Assembly: GCF_004768465.1 (NCBI RefSeq)
Contig: NZ_SRMF01000011.1
Coordinates: forward strand, 1-64,000
From: Natronospirillum operosum
GTDB taxonomy: Bacteria > Pseudomonadota > Gammaproteobacteria > Pseudomonadales > Natronospirillaceae
Reading direction: 5' to 3'
Length of the DNA: 64,000 nucleotides
The position numbers and the translations under genes are program-made. Shown here one piece after another: positions 36,190 to 45,354 of the stretch. Numbering within the stretch: the first letter of the stretch is position 1; each line of letters opens with the position of its first letter. Below the pieces are notes generated by a model, which saw nothing but the letters and a program-made list of their open reading frames with translations, did no database searches and was not told the origin of the DNA.

Positions 36190-37551
36190 TTAGGGCAACC
36201 AGCGGACGCGGAAGATTACGGCATCCTGCTGGCGAAACGGGTCCAGCAACTGATCATCATCGGCCACATAGGCCACGCCGGTGGCCTCCAGATTCCAGTG
36301 ATCACTGAGGTCCCATTGGGCGCCCACACGCAGCAGGCCACCCTGGTCCGCACCCAGATGCGCAGCCTGGCCTTCCAGCGTCAGCCGGTCGCTGAAAGAC
36401 TGATGGCTGGCGCGCAGTGACTGCGCCCAGTGCCACTCCGACTGGCGCACGTCGGCAGGGCGATCTGGAGTCCAGGTCAGGGCGGCCTCGCCGGTCAGGG
36501 TAAGATTGCGCCAGCCGCTGAAATCGGCTCCCCACATGGCCCGCCACTGGTCGGCCTGCGGCCATGCTGCCACCGGCTGTTCCGGCACCAGCGGTACATC
36601 GGTATGCAGTGCCTGCTCGGTGCGCCAGACCCAGTTGCCGCGGCTGTGCTGCAGGCCAGCGCCCAGAACCCGGTTGCGGGGCATCTGCAGGCGCAGTTCC
36701 GACGGCACGGGCTGCCCACCAATCATCTCGGTGCGCACTTCAACAGGGGCAGGCTGAAAGGCATTGACGTCGGCAGCAATCAGTTGCAGGTCGGTGCCGG
36801 GCCATCGATGCTGCCAGCGCAGGGCCAACCCGGCCGGGTTGTCGGCATCAATGGTCTTCACATCAGCACCGGCATTGCGCAGGCCGGTCCAGGGGTCAAA
36901 ATCGTCACCGGCAGCAGGTTGCCTGTGCGGCTGGTCATTCCAGAACACCACGGCGTCCAGACTGTGCCACTGGGCCTGCAACGCCGGCACCGGCAGGCGC
37001 AGGTCGTCCAGACTGGCCTGGCCGGGCCAGCGTTCGTCCCGCCGGCCCGCCACGTCGATGACATTCAGTGTTTCGGCCTCACCCCAGGCCAGGGTTTGGT
37101 AGCCACCGCGCAACCACAGGTCGCCCCAGGTCCGGGACACATGGGTGTCGCGCAGGCGCCATTGCCAGCGCCGGGCGTCTTCCTGATCATCCGTGAAGTC
37201 GTAACCGGGCCAGTCCAACTGATCACGGGTGTCCGGCAGCCAGTCATGGATCAACGCGCCCGAGGCCTGCAGTCGCCAGGCGCCAATGCGATGATTGGCC
37301 TGCCCGAACAGTTCGGTTTCAAACCGCGTCCAGTCCGCCTGGTCACGGCTGAAGCCGGGGTCCGGGTCGGCCAGGCCGAAGGCGGCCTGCTGCTGGATCC
37401 AGAACCGGTAGCTGATCGAGCTCCCCGGCGTGGACTGCGGTGTCGAGCGCGTGGACACATCGCCGAAGAAATCATCCGCCTGCACCGACACTGACAGCAG
37501 GGGGGCCAGCAGCAACGGGGTCAGCAGTCGGGGCAGCGTGAGCAGGCTCAT
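36190..37551 (-). CDS. Outer-membrane beta-barrel protein (DUF1302-like) of an RND cassette
   Basis: A 453-residue protein with a signal peptide (LLTPLLLAPLLSVSVQA, cut before DDFFG). It then has many alternating aromatic strands (RFWIQQQAAFGLADP, LWLRGGYQTLAWGEAETLNVID, HWNLEATGVAYVADDDQLL) and a C-terminal aromatic-rich end (VIFRVRWLP), consistent with a secreted barrel. It resembles the DUF1302 group often encoded with LolA-like and MMPL/RND genes, but the match is from memory and moderate. Its ATG overlaps the stop of the LolA-like gene by 4 bases. It is probably the outer-membrane part of an export route. Confidence 0.7.
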   Translation of the reverse strand: MSLLTLPRLLTPLLLAPLLSVSVQADDFFGDVSTRSTPQSTPGSSISYRFWIQQQAAFGLADPDPGFSRDQADWTRFETELFGQANHRIGAWRLQASGALIHDWLPDTRDQLDWPGYDFTDDQEDARRWQWRLRDTHVSRTWGDLWLRGGYQTLAWGEAETLNVIDVAGRRDERWPGQASLDDLRLPVPALQAQWHSLDAVVFWNDQPHRQPAAGDDFDPWTGLRNAGADVKTIDADNPAGLALRWQHRWPGTDLQLIAADVNAFQPAPVEVRTEMIGGQPVPSELRLQMPRNRVLGAGLQHSRGNWVWRTEQALHTDVPLVPEQPVAAWPQADQWRAMWGADFSGWRNLTLTGEAALTWTPDRPADVRQSEWHWAQSLRASHQSFSDRLTLEGQAAHLGADQGGLLRVGAQWDLSDHWNLEATGVAYVADDDQLLDPFRQQDAVIFRVRWLP

Positions 37552-38369
37552 TCCAGCCCCCTTTCCATGGCCCGGGTGGTGAACAGATCGGCATCACTGT
37601 GGCTGTTGTACTCGATGTGACTGATGGACAGCACACTGGAGTGCTCGCGCTCGCCATTACGAGTGGTCACCATCTGCAGCCGCAGCGGGGTCCAGATGCC
37701 GTCGATCTCCGTCAGCTCCGAGGCGCTGAAGTACTTGCTGCGGTCGGAGTCGGCCAGCCAGTACTGACCACGGATCAGCACCAGATTGTCCTGTCGTACC
37801 CAGATCCGGGCGCGCTCGTAGCCGGTTTCCTCCAGCACCTGGTCGGCATGGTCGGGGTGCGGCACGGCCTCCAGATGCCACACCGGGTGATCGTTGACGG
37901 TCTGGCTGTCGTCCAGCAACCGGTATTGCCACCAGTCGATCTCCATACCATCCATGTCGGAATAGCTGAAGTCGCTGCCCATGAAGGCACCGGCCCGGTC
38001 ACCAGCAGCCACGCGCCGGACCTGGCCCAGCGCCGGCAGGTACAGCCAGGCATCATTGTCGGCTCCGTCATGGTCATGGCTCAGATAGGACGTGCCTGCC
38101 ACATCGGCCGGAGAGCGAAAAAACACAATGGACTTGCTGGTGCCCTCGGCTTCCAACTCGTACATCACCAGGTCGCGCACGCGCTCACGTTCGCGGCGGT
38201 CGATCAGGATCAACTGTGCCTCGGCATGTGACGAGTCACCGGTATAGCGATTGTCCACCTGCGTCATGATGTCGCGGGCTTCGGGCGTTTCAGCCTGTGC
38301 CGACAGCACTGTGGCCATCAGGGCGGCCAGCAGCAGAACGAGCATGAGTCGGGTTGTGAGAATGATCAT
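37548..38369 (-). CDS. LolA-like outer membrane lipoprotein-sorting family protein
   Basis: A 273-residue periplasmic protein with signal peptide MLVLLLAALMATVLSAQA and a LolA-like fold (EARDIMTQVDNRY...AQLILIDRRERERVRDLVMYE; SIVFFRSPADVAGTSYLSHD; DAWLYLPALGQVRRVAAGDR). This subgroup, named for lipoprotein sorting, is found beside MMPL/RND transporters and probably carries a hydrophobic molecule across the periplasm rather than lipoproteins in general. It overlaps the genes on both sides by 4 bases each, which indicates strict coupling. It is the bridge component of the cassette by position. Confidence 0.82.
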   Translation of the reverse strand: MIILTTRLMLVLLLAALMATVLSAQAETPEARDIMTQVDNRYTGDSSHAEAQLILIDRRERERVRDLVMYELEAEGTSKSIVFFRSPADVAGTSYLSHDHDGADNDAWLYLPALGQVRRVAAGDRAGAFMGSDFSYSDMDGMEIDWWQYRLLDDSQTVNDHPVWHLEAVPHPDHADQVLEETGYERARIWVRQDNLVLIRGQYWLADSDRSKYFSASELTEIDGIWTPLRLQMVTTRNGEREHSSVLSISHIEYNSHSDADLFTTRAMERGLE

Positions 38370-40720
38370 GAGACCTCCTTGGTCAGGGCGGGGGGAGAAT
38401 AGGTTGGAGTGTCGGAGCGGTCTGTCGCTGCGCGATCGACCCAGTGCAGGACGGCTGGCAGGAATATCAGGTCGCCGATCAGGGCCAGGGCCATGATGGT
38501 GGCGGCGAACAGACCCACATAGATATAGGGCACGAAGGAGCCGAGCAGCATGACGCTGAAACCGATGATCAGCACGATGGAGGTGAAGATCACCGCCCGG
38601 CCGGACTCGGTCATGGCCCGCAGAATCGCCGGGTAGGTGCTTTCCCCTGACCGCCGCGCGGTCAGATAGCGGTTCATGACATGGATGGCGTCATCCACCG
38701 CTATACCCATGGTCATGGCACCCACGACCATGGTGCCCAGGTTGAGCGGTATGCCGAGCAGCACCAGCAGCGAGCCGGTCATGATGATGGGCACCACGCT
38801 GGGCACCAGGGCGATCAGCCCGTACTTCACCGAGCGGAACAGCACCATGAAGCTGAGTGCAATGATCAGCAGCGCGATCATGAAGGAACGGAACATGCCC
38901 TCGGCGATGTAGAGGTCCTGCGCGTTGTACATGACCAGGCTGCCGGTCAGTTGCACGGGCAGTTCGGCATGCTGCTCCTGCAGGTGCCGACTGACGCGCT
39001 GCAGAAACTCGCTGGTGGCGCTGGCCGGCATGTTCAGCACCGGCACGCTGAGCCGCAGGTACTGCTCGTCAAAGTCCTTGATGTCGCTCAGATCTTCTTC
39101 CGGGCCGGTATTGTCATACAGAAACAGCAACTGAGCCGCCATCTGGCGGTTGTCCGGCAGTTGGTAGTGTGCCGGGTCGTCCTCGTTCAGGGCCTGATTG
39201 GTGGTACGCAGGAAGTCGACCAGGGTGTTGACATTTCCTGTCTCCGGCTGGGCTTCGAGCCAGGTCTGGAGGTCGGCAAACTGCTGCAGAAACGCGGGCT
39301 CGTGAATGCCGCCTGGTGTGCCGCTGTCCACAATGATGTCGATATTCTGAATACCGTTGTAGGTCTCGTTGAAGTACAGCAGATCGGAGCGGGTCGGGTT
39401 GTCCTGCTTGAAATAGGTGATGAAGTTGGAGTCCACCTCAATGCGCGGCACGATGGCCAGACTGGTGACCAACAGCCCGCCGCCCAGTGCCAGCAGGCTT
39501 CGACGATGGCGCAGCGTGAACCCGGGCACCCAGTGCGTGAAGCGGGCAATGGCGCCTTCGGTCATGATGCGCTCAGTACGGATCGAAAAGGCGCTGACGT
39601 GGCTGAGGAGGGCCGGAAACAGCGTCATGGACAGCAGGAACAGTGTCATGGCACCGACGGCGCCCAGCCAGGCAAACTCCCGCACCGGCACCAGTTGCGT
39701 CACGCTCAGGGCGAGGAAACCGGCGGCCGTGGTCAGGGCCGTATAGAAGGTCGGCGTCCACAGCTTGCGCACCATGGCGGCGGCTGCCTCCGGCGGGGCC
39801 AGACCCTGAGCCCGCTGATGGAAGAAGGTGACCAGAACATGCACGGACAGCCCGACGCCGATAATGATCAGGGTCGGGATCAGTGCCGACTCCACCACTG
39901 TATGCGGCCAGCCCATCAGGCCCTGAAAGCCGCTGACCAACAGGATGGCGGTACCGATGATGGTCCAGGGCAGCAGGGTGGCGACAATGGAGCGGAAGCT
40001 CAGCCACAGCAGCACAATCATGACCAGTGCCATCAGCGGATTGAGCCAGGCCTGGTCGCGTTTGCTCAGGGTTTCAAACTGTTCCGTGAACACCGGCTGC
40101 CCGCTCAGATGCACCGAGTGCTCGGCGATGCTCAGGGTGTCCGAATCCAGAAAGGTGCGCAGTGCCTGTACCAGTTCGACCTCCAACTGGCCGCCATTGG
40201 ATTCGTAGCGGGTGCGGGCCACCACGCGCGTATGCTGCAGGTCCTCGGTGACCAGGGTACCCAGCGCCATGGGCTGCTGGCGGATGATCGCGCGCGCACG
40301 GTCCAGCGCGTCGGTCGACTCCAGACTGGTGATGACGTCGTCGGTGGCCAGCATGCCGCTGCCGGAGTGGGTGTGCTGATAGCGCGTCAGCGAACGGACC
40401 TGAGTCACCTCCGGGCGGCGCTCCAGAAACCGGGTGACCTCCTCGATCAGCGTCAGCGTGTCGGGGTGGAAGACGTCCTGCTGATGCGCCGGCACGCGGA
40501 CACTGACAGACAGATACTCCGGGTCTCCGAACAGATCGATCAGGTTGTTGTAGGCCACCAGATTGGGGTCACCCTCGAGGAAAAACAGTTCATTGGAATT
40601 GTCGTAGTAGAGTTGGCTGATGGGCCAGAAAGCCAGACCACAGAGCAGGATGACCCCGCCAATGATGGCATGGCGCAGGCGCAGCACCCACTCCGACCAG
40701 CTTCGTATAAAGTCTTGCAT
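38366..40720 (-). CDS. RND/MMPL-family transporter
   Basis: A 784-residue inner-membrane protein with two repeats, each a membrane span followed by a large periplasmic domain and a bundle of five spans (12 in total). The central part of each bundle includes PTLIIIGVGLSVHVLVTFFH and MVVGAMTMGIAVDDAIHVM, the SSD/MMPL-type motif with acidic residues for proton coupling. It is half the size of drug RND pumps (about 1040) and resembles lipid or hopanoid exporters such as HpnN. ATG at 40720 has GGGAG upstream and is the first gene of the operon. The cargo is unknown. Confidence 0.88.
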   Translation of the reverse strand: MQDFIRSWSEWVLRLRHAIIGGVILLCGLAFWPISQLYYDNSNELFFLEGDPNLVAYNNLIDLFGDPEYLSVSVRVPAHQQDVFHPDTLTLIEEVTRFLERRPEVTQVRSLTRYQHTHSGSGMLATDDVITSLESTDALDRARAIIRQQPMALGTLVTEDLQHTRVVARTRYESNGGQLEVELVQALRTFLDSDTLSIAEHSVHLSGQPVFTEQFETLSKRDQAWLNPLMALVMIVLLWLSFRSIVATLLPWTIIGTAILLVSGFQGLMGWPHTVVESALIPTLIIIGVGLSVHVLVTFFHQRAQGLAPPEAAAAMVRKLWTPTFYTALTTAAGFLALSVTQLVPVREFAWLGAVGAMTLFLLSMTLFPALLSHVSAFSIRTERIMTEGAIARFTHWVPGFTLRHRRSLLALGGGLLVTSLAIVPRIEVDSNFITYFKQDNPTRSDLLYFNETYNGIQNIDIIVDSGTPGGIHEPAFLQQFADLQTWLEAQPETGNVNTLVDFLRTTNQALNEDDPAHYQLPDNRQMAAQLLFLYDNTGPEEDLSDIKDFDEQYLRLSVPVLNMPASATSEFLQRVSRHLQEQHAELPVQLTGSLVMYNAQDLYIAEGMFRSFMIALLIIALSFMVLFRSVKYGLIALVPSVVPIIMTGSLLVLLGIPLNLGTMVVGAMTMGIAVDDAIHVMNRYLTARRSGESTYPAILRAMTESGRAVIFTSIVLIIGFSVMLLGSFVPYIYVGLFAATIMALALIGDLIFLPAVLHWVDRAATDRSDTPTYSPPALTKEVS

Positions 40721-40745
40721 GATTTCTCCCTGTCGATATTTACTC

Positions 40746-40792
40746 TGTTAACTTTATGCCGAGTTAACACTGTAAACTTAATGTTGTAAACA
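40746..40792 (-). promoter_or_regulatory. Promoter with operator-like repeats for the RND cassette
   Basis: On the minus strand TTTACA (40790-40785) and TTAACT (40767-40762), spaced 17, could be -35 and -10 boxes. TGTTAAC (40746-40752) and GTTAACA (40763-40769) form a 7-bp inverted repeat overlapping the -10 box, and GTTTACA occurs twice. This is a plausible TetR operator. Confidence 0.5.
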
Positions 40793-40920
40793 TTTTTTTG
40801 AAACTGCCTTGTCAGGATGCGAGTCAGAGGCTAATGCTTCCTGTAACTGGAAGGTCAAGAGGTTGCCTGCCTCGAGAGGCTGGCCTATGTTGAAGGTATT
40901 GCAGGCGTATCGAGGTGCCT

Positions 40921-41559
40921 ATGTGGCAGGGGAACAGCAGAGCACCGGGTTGGCTTCGTCTGAGCGGACGGTGGCTCGCTGTGATGGGGGTCGGCATGCT
41001 GCTGATGCTGCCCGCAGTGGCCAGCGAGGTGCACGTGACCCGCTACAGCTGGCATACCGGCATAGTGATCGCCGCCGAGGACCTGACTGCAGCGCTCGAC
41101 TTTGTGCCGGATCACCTTGGCGAGGCGCCCTACTATGAATTTGGCTGGGGGGATGCGGAGTATTATCAGCGTGGTGAGGACAGCCCCTGGCTGATGGCAC
41201 CGGCGGCCCTGTGGCCGACCGATTCGGTGATGCATGTGGTGGCGCTGCCGGACCATCCGGAGCGCTATTTTCCGGCCAGTGAGGTCGAGCACCTGACGGT
41301 GGATCAGGAGGGCATGGAGGCCATGAACGACTTTATCGCTGACTCCTTTGCACGCACCGAGGACGGGGCGGTGGAACCCGGTGGCCCGGGACTCTATGCT
41401 GACAGCCTGTTCTTTACCGGTGAAGGGCGCTTCCACCTGCGCCGCACCTGCAATACCTGGACGGTCGAGGTGCTGGCTGCCGCCGGATTGCCGATAGAGC
41501 CCGCTGGCATCATCCGGGCCAGCAGCGCCATGGACGCCATCAGGGCCATGGAACTCTGA
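40921..41559 (+). CDS. DUF2459 (TIGR02117-type) periplasmic protein
   Basis: A 212-residue protein with an N-terminal hydrophobic segment (WLAVMGVGMLLMLPAVAS) and a globular part typical of DUF2459: RYSWHTGIVIAAEDL, YYEFGWGDAEYY, and the late RRTCNTWTVEVLAAAGLPI. The conserved H, C and N residues suggest a cysteine-peptidase-like fold, but no activity is known. ATG at 40921 follows GAGG closely; the upstream GTG at 40915 is less likely. It stands alone, 200 bases from the RND promoter, and is convergent with the SanA-like gene 3 bases beyond its stop. Confidence 0.75.
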   Translation: MWQGNSRAPGWLRLSGRWLAVMGVGMLLMLPAVASEVHVTRYSWHTGIVIAAEDLTAALDFVPDHLGEAPYYEFGWGDAEYYQRGEDSPWLMAPAALWPTDSVMHVVALPDHPERYFPASEVEHLTVDQEGMEAMNDFIADSFARTEDGAVEPGGPGLYADSLFFTGEGRFHLRRTCNTWTVEVLAAAGLPIEPAGIIRASSAMDAIRAMEL

Positions 41560-41562
41560 TTG

Positions 41563-42240
41563 TCAGGGATGCAGCATGGGCGTCCGGGTCCGGCGCAGCA
41601 CGTGAATGTCGATCATGGCTGAAACCCGTGCCAGTACTTCGCGCGCGCGCACCCTGGCATGCCAGTTCAGGGGCGCATCAGCGGCGACAAACCCCTGTGC
41701 ATCGATCCCTGCCGCCTGGGCCTGGTAGAGGGCCCGCTCCAGGTGGAAGCGCTGGCTGATGATGATGATGTCGGTCTGACCGAATTCGGTCTGCAGGCGC
41801 TGTACGGAATTCAGGGTGCGAATGCCGCCGCCATCACGCAGGATGATCTGCGCCGGTATGCCGCGCTGTATCAGGTCATCCCGCATCATGCCCGGTTCGT
41901 CATAAAAGGGGGTGCTGTGGTCGCCGGAAGCAATCACCTGCTCGATCATGCCGGCCTGATAAAGCTGCACCGTGGCATCGATACGGGCCTGGTAGAACGG
42001 GTTCAGACCGCCGCCGGGGTAAAACTTGGCGGTGCCCAGTACCACACCGTAATCGGTCGGGCGCAACTGTTCCAGGTCGCTGGTCAGCTTGCCTCTGGCT
42101 TGCAGTGAAATCCATACATCAATGGCGGCGATACAGATCAGAATCAGGCCGAGGCCGCTCAGCGCTGCAAAGAGGAGCCGGCGCAGCCAGGCCCAGAAGC
42201 CGGACGGGCGTCGGATATCGAAATTGTGTTGTTTAGCCAT
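41563..42240 (-). CDS. SanA/YdcF-like envelope protein (DUF218)
   Basis: A 225-residue protein with one N-terminal membrane span (LLFAALSGLGLILICIAAIDVWI) and a DUF218 domain outside: YGVVLGTAKFYPGGGLNPFY, VIASGDHSTPFYDEPGMM, IIIISQRFHLERALYQAQAAG. E. coli SanA is involved in envelope permeability and vancomycin resistance; the biochemical role of DUF218 proteins is poorly known. Its start overlaps the stop of the 124-residue gene by 8 bases, making it the third gene of a small operon. Confidence in the family is good, in function low. Confidence 0.85.
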   Translation of the reverse strand: MAKQHNFDIRRPSGFWAWLRRLLFAALSGLGLILICIAAIDVWISLQARGKLTSDLEQLRPTDYGVVLGTAKFYPGGGLNPFYQARIDATVQLYQAGMIEQVIASGDHSTPFYDEPGMMRDDLIQRGIPAQIILRDGGGIRTLNSVQRLQTEFGQTDIIIISQRFHLERALYQAQAAGIDAQGFVAADAPLNWHARVRAREVLARVSAMIDIHVLRRTRTPMLHP

Positions 42241-42607
42241 CCTGCCAGATTACCGTCTCTACGCCGTTGATAGTGACTTCCAGAAAACGATCGGGGTCAT
42301 CACCTTCCTGCCAGCCGCCGTCGGTACAGCGGGCCCGACCGCCCAGATGCGCCACGGCAGCGCGCGCGCAGTCCAGATCAGTGGCCCAGGGCGTGCGCTC
42401 CGAATTGAACCATACAGAAGTCCAGCCGCCCCGGGTCACCAACAGCAGCGGTATGATGACACCGTTGACGGCGAGCCGATAACGCAGCACCTTGTTGCGG
42501 TCGCTGCTGTTCACCGGCTCAGGGGCCCGTCCGAACACAGTCCGCAACCACTGGCAGATAGCCTGCGGGTCGGTGTCAGGCAGGTAGATTTCGATGTCGC
42601 TCTGCAT
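42233..42607 (-). CDS. Unknown 124-residue protein
   Basis: A cytosolic-looking protein that I do not recognise. It is slightly acidic, with DIEIYLPDTDPQAICQWLRTVFG near the start, a basic middle (NKVLRYRLAVNGVIIPLLLV) and VTINGVETVIWQDG at the end. It has no membrane span or signal. ATG at 42607 overlaps the stop of the upstream membrane gene (TGATG), and its own stop overlaps the SanA-like start, so it belongs to a tightly coupled three-gene unit. A role in the envelope alongside its neighbours is only a guess. Confidence 0.7.
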   Translation of the reverse strand: MQSDIEIYLPDTDPQAICQWLRTVFGRAPEPVNSSDRNKVLRYRLAVNGVIIPLLLVTRGGWTSVWFNSERTPWATDLDCARAAVAHLGGRARCTDGGWQEGDDPDRFLEVTINGVETVIWQDG

Positions 42608-42885
42608 CAATCGTCCGACAGAAAGTATTTCAGCAATTTAAACAGGCCAATACACAAATAGCCATAGATTGCGCGCAGGGCACCGATGGCGGCGATCAGT
42701 ACGCCAAGGGCGGCCACCAGTTCCTGCTGGAGTGATGGCGTCAGCAGGCGTTCCGACATGATGATCAGGAACAGGCCGCCCATCAGCAGCAGGCTGCCGG
42801 AGGTGAACAGTGACCAGTGCCGGGCTGCCTGGCTGGCCTGTCGCCTGAGCCAGTCGCGCAGGCGGCGGGTTGGGGTTGCTGTCAT
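42607..42885 (-). CDS. Small two-span membrane protein, unknown
   Basis: A 92-residue protein with a basic N-terminus ([18 protein letters not shown]), two hydrophobic segments (about 26-46 and 56-82) and a short acidic tail. No family recognised. It is the first gene of the operon with the 124-residue protein and the SanA-like gene and is divergent from dapE. Its stop is shared with the next start (TGATG). The positive N-terminus predicts both ends in the cytoplasm. Confidence 0.68.
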   Translation of the reverse strand: MTATPTRRLRDWLRRQASQAARHWSLFTSGSLLLMGGLFLIIMSERLLTPSLQQELVAALGVLIAAIGALRAIYGYLCIGLFKLLKYFLSDD

Positions 42886-42904
42886 GACGAACGGGGGCTG
42901 CCTG

Positions 42905-42931
42905 TTGAGGAAATGACGACTTTGCTATACT
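42905..42931 (+). promoter_or_regulatory. Possible dapE promoter
   Basis: TTGAGG (42905-42910) and TATACT (42926-42931) are spaced 15, a little short, about 40 bases before the dapE start. The TGCTATACT context is a good extended -10 shape. Confidence 0.45.
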
Positions 42932-42969
42932 CGCGCGCTCATTGTACAGATTTGGTGACAGACTTGCCC

Positions 42970-44106
42970 ATGACCCCGACGATAGAGCTGGCTCAGGCCC
43001 TGATTCGCGAGACCTCCATTACCCCCGAAGATGGCAACTGTCAGCCCATGATGCGCGAGCGTCTGCAGCGTGCCGGCTTTCGGTGTGAGGACATGAATTT
43101 CGAGAACGTCACCAATTTCTGGGCCATCCGGGGTGACAGCGGGCCGCTGCTGGCCTTTGCCGGTCACACCGATGTGGTGCCGGTCGGGGATGAGAGCCAG
43201 TGGACGCATCCGCCCTTCGCCGCCAGGCTGGTCGACGGCTATCTGCATGGCCGGGGCGCCGCCGACATGAAGGGCTCGCTGGCCGCCATGGTGGTGGCCG
43301 CCGAGCGCTTTGTGGAAGCCCATCCAGATCATGACGGGCGCATCGGCTTTCTGATTACCAGTGACGAGGAAGGCGATGCCTACCATGGTACCGTCAAGGT
43401 GGTGGAAGCGCTGAAGGCCAGAGGGGACAATATCGACATGGCACTGGTCGGTGAGCCCTCCAGTACCGAAGTCGTGGGTGATGTGATCAAGAACGGGCGC
43501 CGCGGGTCCATGCTGGGCTACCTGACCGTGCATGGTCGCCAGGGGCATGTGGCCTATCCGCATCTGGCGGACAATCCGGTGCACCGGCTGGCGCCGGCAC
43601 TGGCAGAGCTGGCGGCCACGGAATGGGATCAGGGCAACGAATATTTTCCCGCCACCAGTTTTCAGGTGGCCAACATGAACAGCGGCACCGGGGCCACCAA
43701 TGTGATTCCGGGTGAGGCGCGTGTGCAATTCAGTTTTCGCTATTCCACCGAGGTCACTGCCGAGCAACTGCAGGAGCGGATGCGGGCCATTCTGGACCGG
43801 CATGACCTGAACTATCGGCTTGATTTCGAGGTCAAGGGGCTGCCCTTTCTGACCGACGAGGGCTCGTTGGTCGAAGCCGCAGTGCGCGCGGTAGAAACCG
43901 TCCGCGGCCGGCCGCCGGTGCTGTCTACGGCCGGCGGCACCTCGGACGGCCGCTTTATTGCCAGCATCATGAATTCACAGGTGGTGGAACTGGGCCCGAT
44001 CAACCGCACCATCCATCAGGTTGATGAATGTGTGCGTGCGGCCGATCTGGACCAGTTGACCGAGATGTACTTTCAACTGCTGGTGGCGCTGTTTGTCCGG
44101 CGCTGA
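42970..44106 (+). CDS. dapE: Succinyl-diaminopimelate desuccinylase
   Basis: A 378-residue zinc hydrolase of the M20 family that removes succinate from N-succinyl-LL-diaminopimelate in lysine and peptidoglycan synthesis. Metal ligands and catalytic residues are in [34 protein letters not shown] and RTIHQVDE. Substrate residues are in [14 protein letters not shown] and [13 protein letters not shown]. The frame is open to 42817, but [14 protein letters not shown] at 42970 is the family start. It is divergent from the small membrane operon and convergent with galM. Confidence 0.95.
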   Translation: MTPTIELAQALIRETSITPEDGNCQPMMRERLQRAGFRCEDMNFENVTNFWAIRGDSGPLLAFAGHTDVVPVGDESQWTHPPFAARLVDGYLHGRGAADMKGSLAAMVVAAERFVEAHPDHDGRIGFLITSDEEGDAYHGTVKVVEALKARGDNIDMALVGEPSSTEVVGDVIKNGRRGSMLGYLTVHGRQGHVAYPHLADNPVHRLAPALAELAATEWDQGNEYFPATSFQVANMNSGTGATNVIPGEARVQFSFRYSTEVTAEQLQERMRAILDRHDLNYRLDFEVKGLPFLTDEGSLVEAAVRAVETVRGRPPVLSTAGGTSDGRFIASIMNSQVVELGPINRTIHQVDECVRAADLDQLTEMYFQLLVALFVRR

Positions 44107-44115
44107 GCGCCTGCG

Positions 44116-45192
44116 TCAGTCTTCGACGCCAAAGCGATAGACCAGGGTCTGCCGGTAGGGCCGGTCAGGTGTAATCACGCAGGTCGGGAACCCGGGCTGG
44201 TTCGGCGTATCCGGGAAGTGCTGCGGCTCGCAGCAGAAGGCCTGGTGATTGTCATAGGGGCGGTCGGGCTCCGGCCCCGGCTGGCCGCCCATGAAATTGC
44301 CGGTATAGAACTGCATGCCGGGCTGCGTGCTGCTGATGCGCAGCGTGCGGCCCGTGAGCGTGCTGTGCGCTATGGCCATGTCGAGCAACTGCTCCGTGTT
44401 CTCGGTGGTGAACACATAGTTGTGATCATAGCCCTGGGTCGCCTGCAGCGCCTCTGGCTGGCCTTCCACCACCATGCCGACATCCTGGGCCTGACGCAGG
44501 TCAAAGGGGGTGCCGGCCACATCCAGCAGACGCCCGGTGGGCAGGTTGCCCGGCCCGGTCTCGGTGATCTGACGGGCCGGTATGCGCATATGGTGACCGC
44601 GCAGCCCCTGATAGTGGGCCCCATGCAGGTTGAAGTAGGCATGGTTGGTCATGTTGACGACGGTCGGGGCATCGGTTTCGGCGTAGTAGGCGATCTGCAG
44701 GGTGCGATCCGCCAGCAGGCTGTAGCGTACCCGGGCCACCACGGTACCGGGGAAGCCGCCTTCACCGGCCACAGAGCGATAGGTGAACTTCAGCGACGGC
44801 CCGCTGTCGGTATCCAGGATATCGGCTTGCCAGAGCTGCCGATGCCAGCCCTCGCCGCCGTGCAGTTGATTGTCGCCCTCGTTGGCCACCAGGCTGTGCT
44901 CGGTACCGTCCAGCGTGAAGCGGGCCCCGGCGATGCGGTTGGCATAGCGACCGACGGTGGCGCCCATGTAGGCCGGGTTGGCTACAAAGTGTTCTGCCAG
45001 GCGCGGTGCGCACAGGATATCATCAGGCTGACCCTGAGCATCCGGCACCCGCAGCCGGTACAGGCTGGCGCCGGCGTCGGTGATTTGCACCTCGATGCCG
45101 TCACGCTGCAGCGTGTATACGGTCGGGTTGCAGCCCGGGTGGTGGCCGATCATGGGCTGTTGGCTGATTGCGGCCTGGGCAGGGGTTGCCAT
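44116..45192 (-). CDS. galM: Aldose 1-epimerase (mutarotase)
   Basis: A 358-residue mutarotase that interconverts alpha and beta anomers of galactose or glucose. The active-site histidine pair is in EGDNQLHGG and VNMTNHAYFNLHG, and the glutamate is in FCCEPQHFPDTPN. GRYANRIAGARF is the usual family motif. ATG at 45192 has GGAGAA 5 bases upstream (a TTG-type start at 45204 is less likely). The length is near that of E. coli GalM (346). It has no sugar operon around it and is divergent from the acetyltransferase. Confidence 0.92.
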   Translation of the reverse strand: MATPAQAAISQQPMIGHHPGCNPTVYTLQRDGIEVQITDAGASLYRLRVPDAQGQPDDILCAPRLAEHFVANPAYMGATVGRYANRIAGARFTLDGTEHSLVANEGDNQLHGGEGWHRQLWQADILDTDSGPSLKFTYRSVAGEGGFPGTVVARVRYSLLADRTLQIAYYAETDAPTVVNMTNHAYFNLHGAHYQGLRGHHMRIPARQITETGPGNLPTGRLLDVAGTPFDLRQAQDVGMVVEGQPEALQATQGYDHNYVFTTENTEQLLDMAIAHSTLTGRTLRISSTQPGMQFYTGNFMGGQPGPEPDRPYDNHQAFCCEPQHFPDTPNQPGFPTCVITPDRPYRQTLVYRFGVED

Positions 45193-45354
45193 GCAATTCT
45201 CCAAGTGTTGGTCAGGGCTGGACTCGGCCGATTCTAGCCGCTCTGCCGGAGACTGGCAAAGCCGGACTGGCAGGCGAATGGCTTGCAGCAGCAGGGCGGC
45301 CGGTTAAACTGCGTTCTGGTATCACAACTATTGAAGCAGGAGGCAGGTCAGCCC

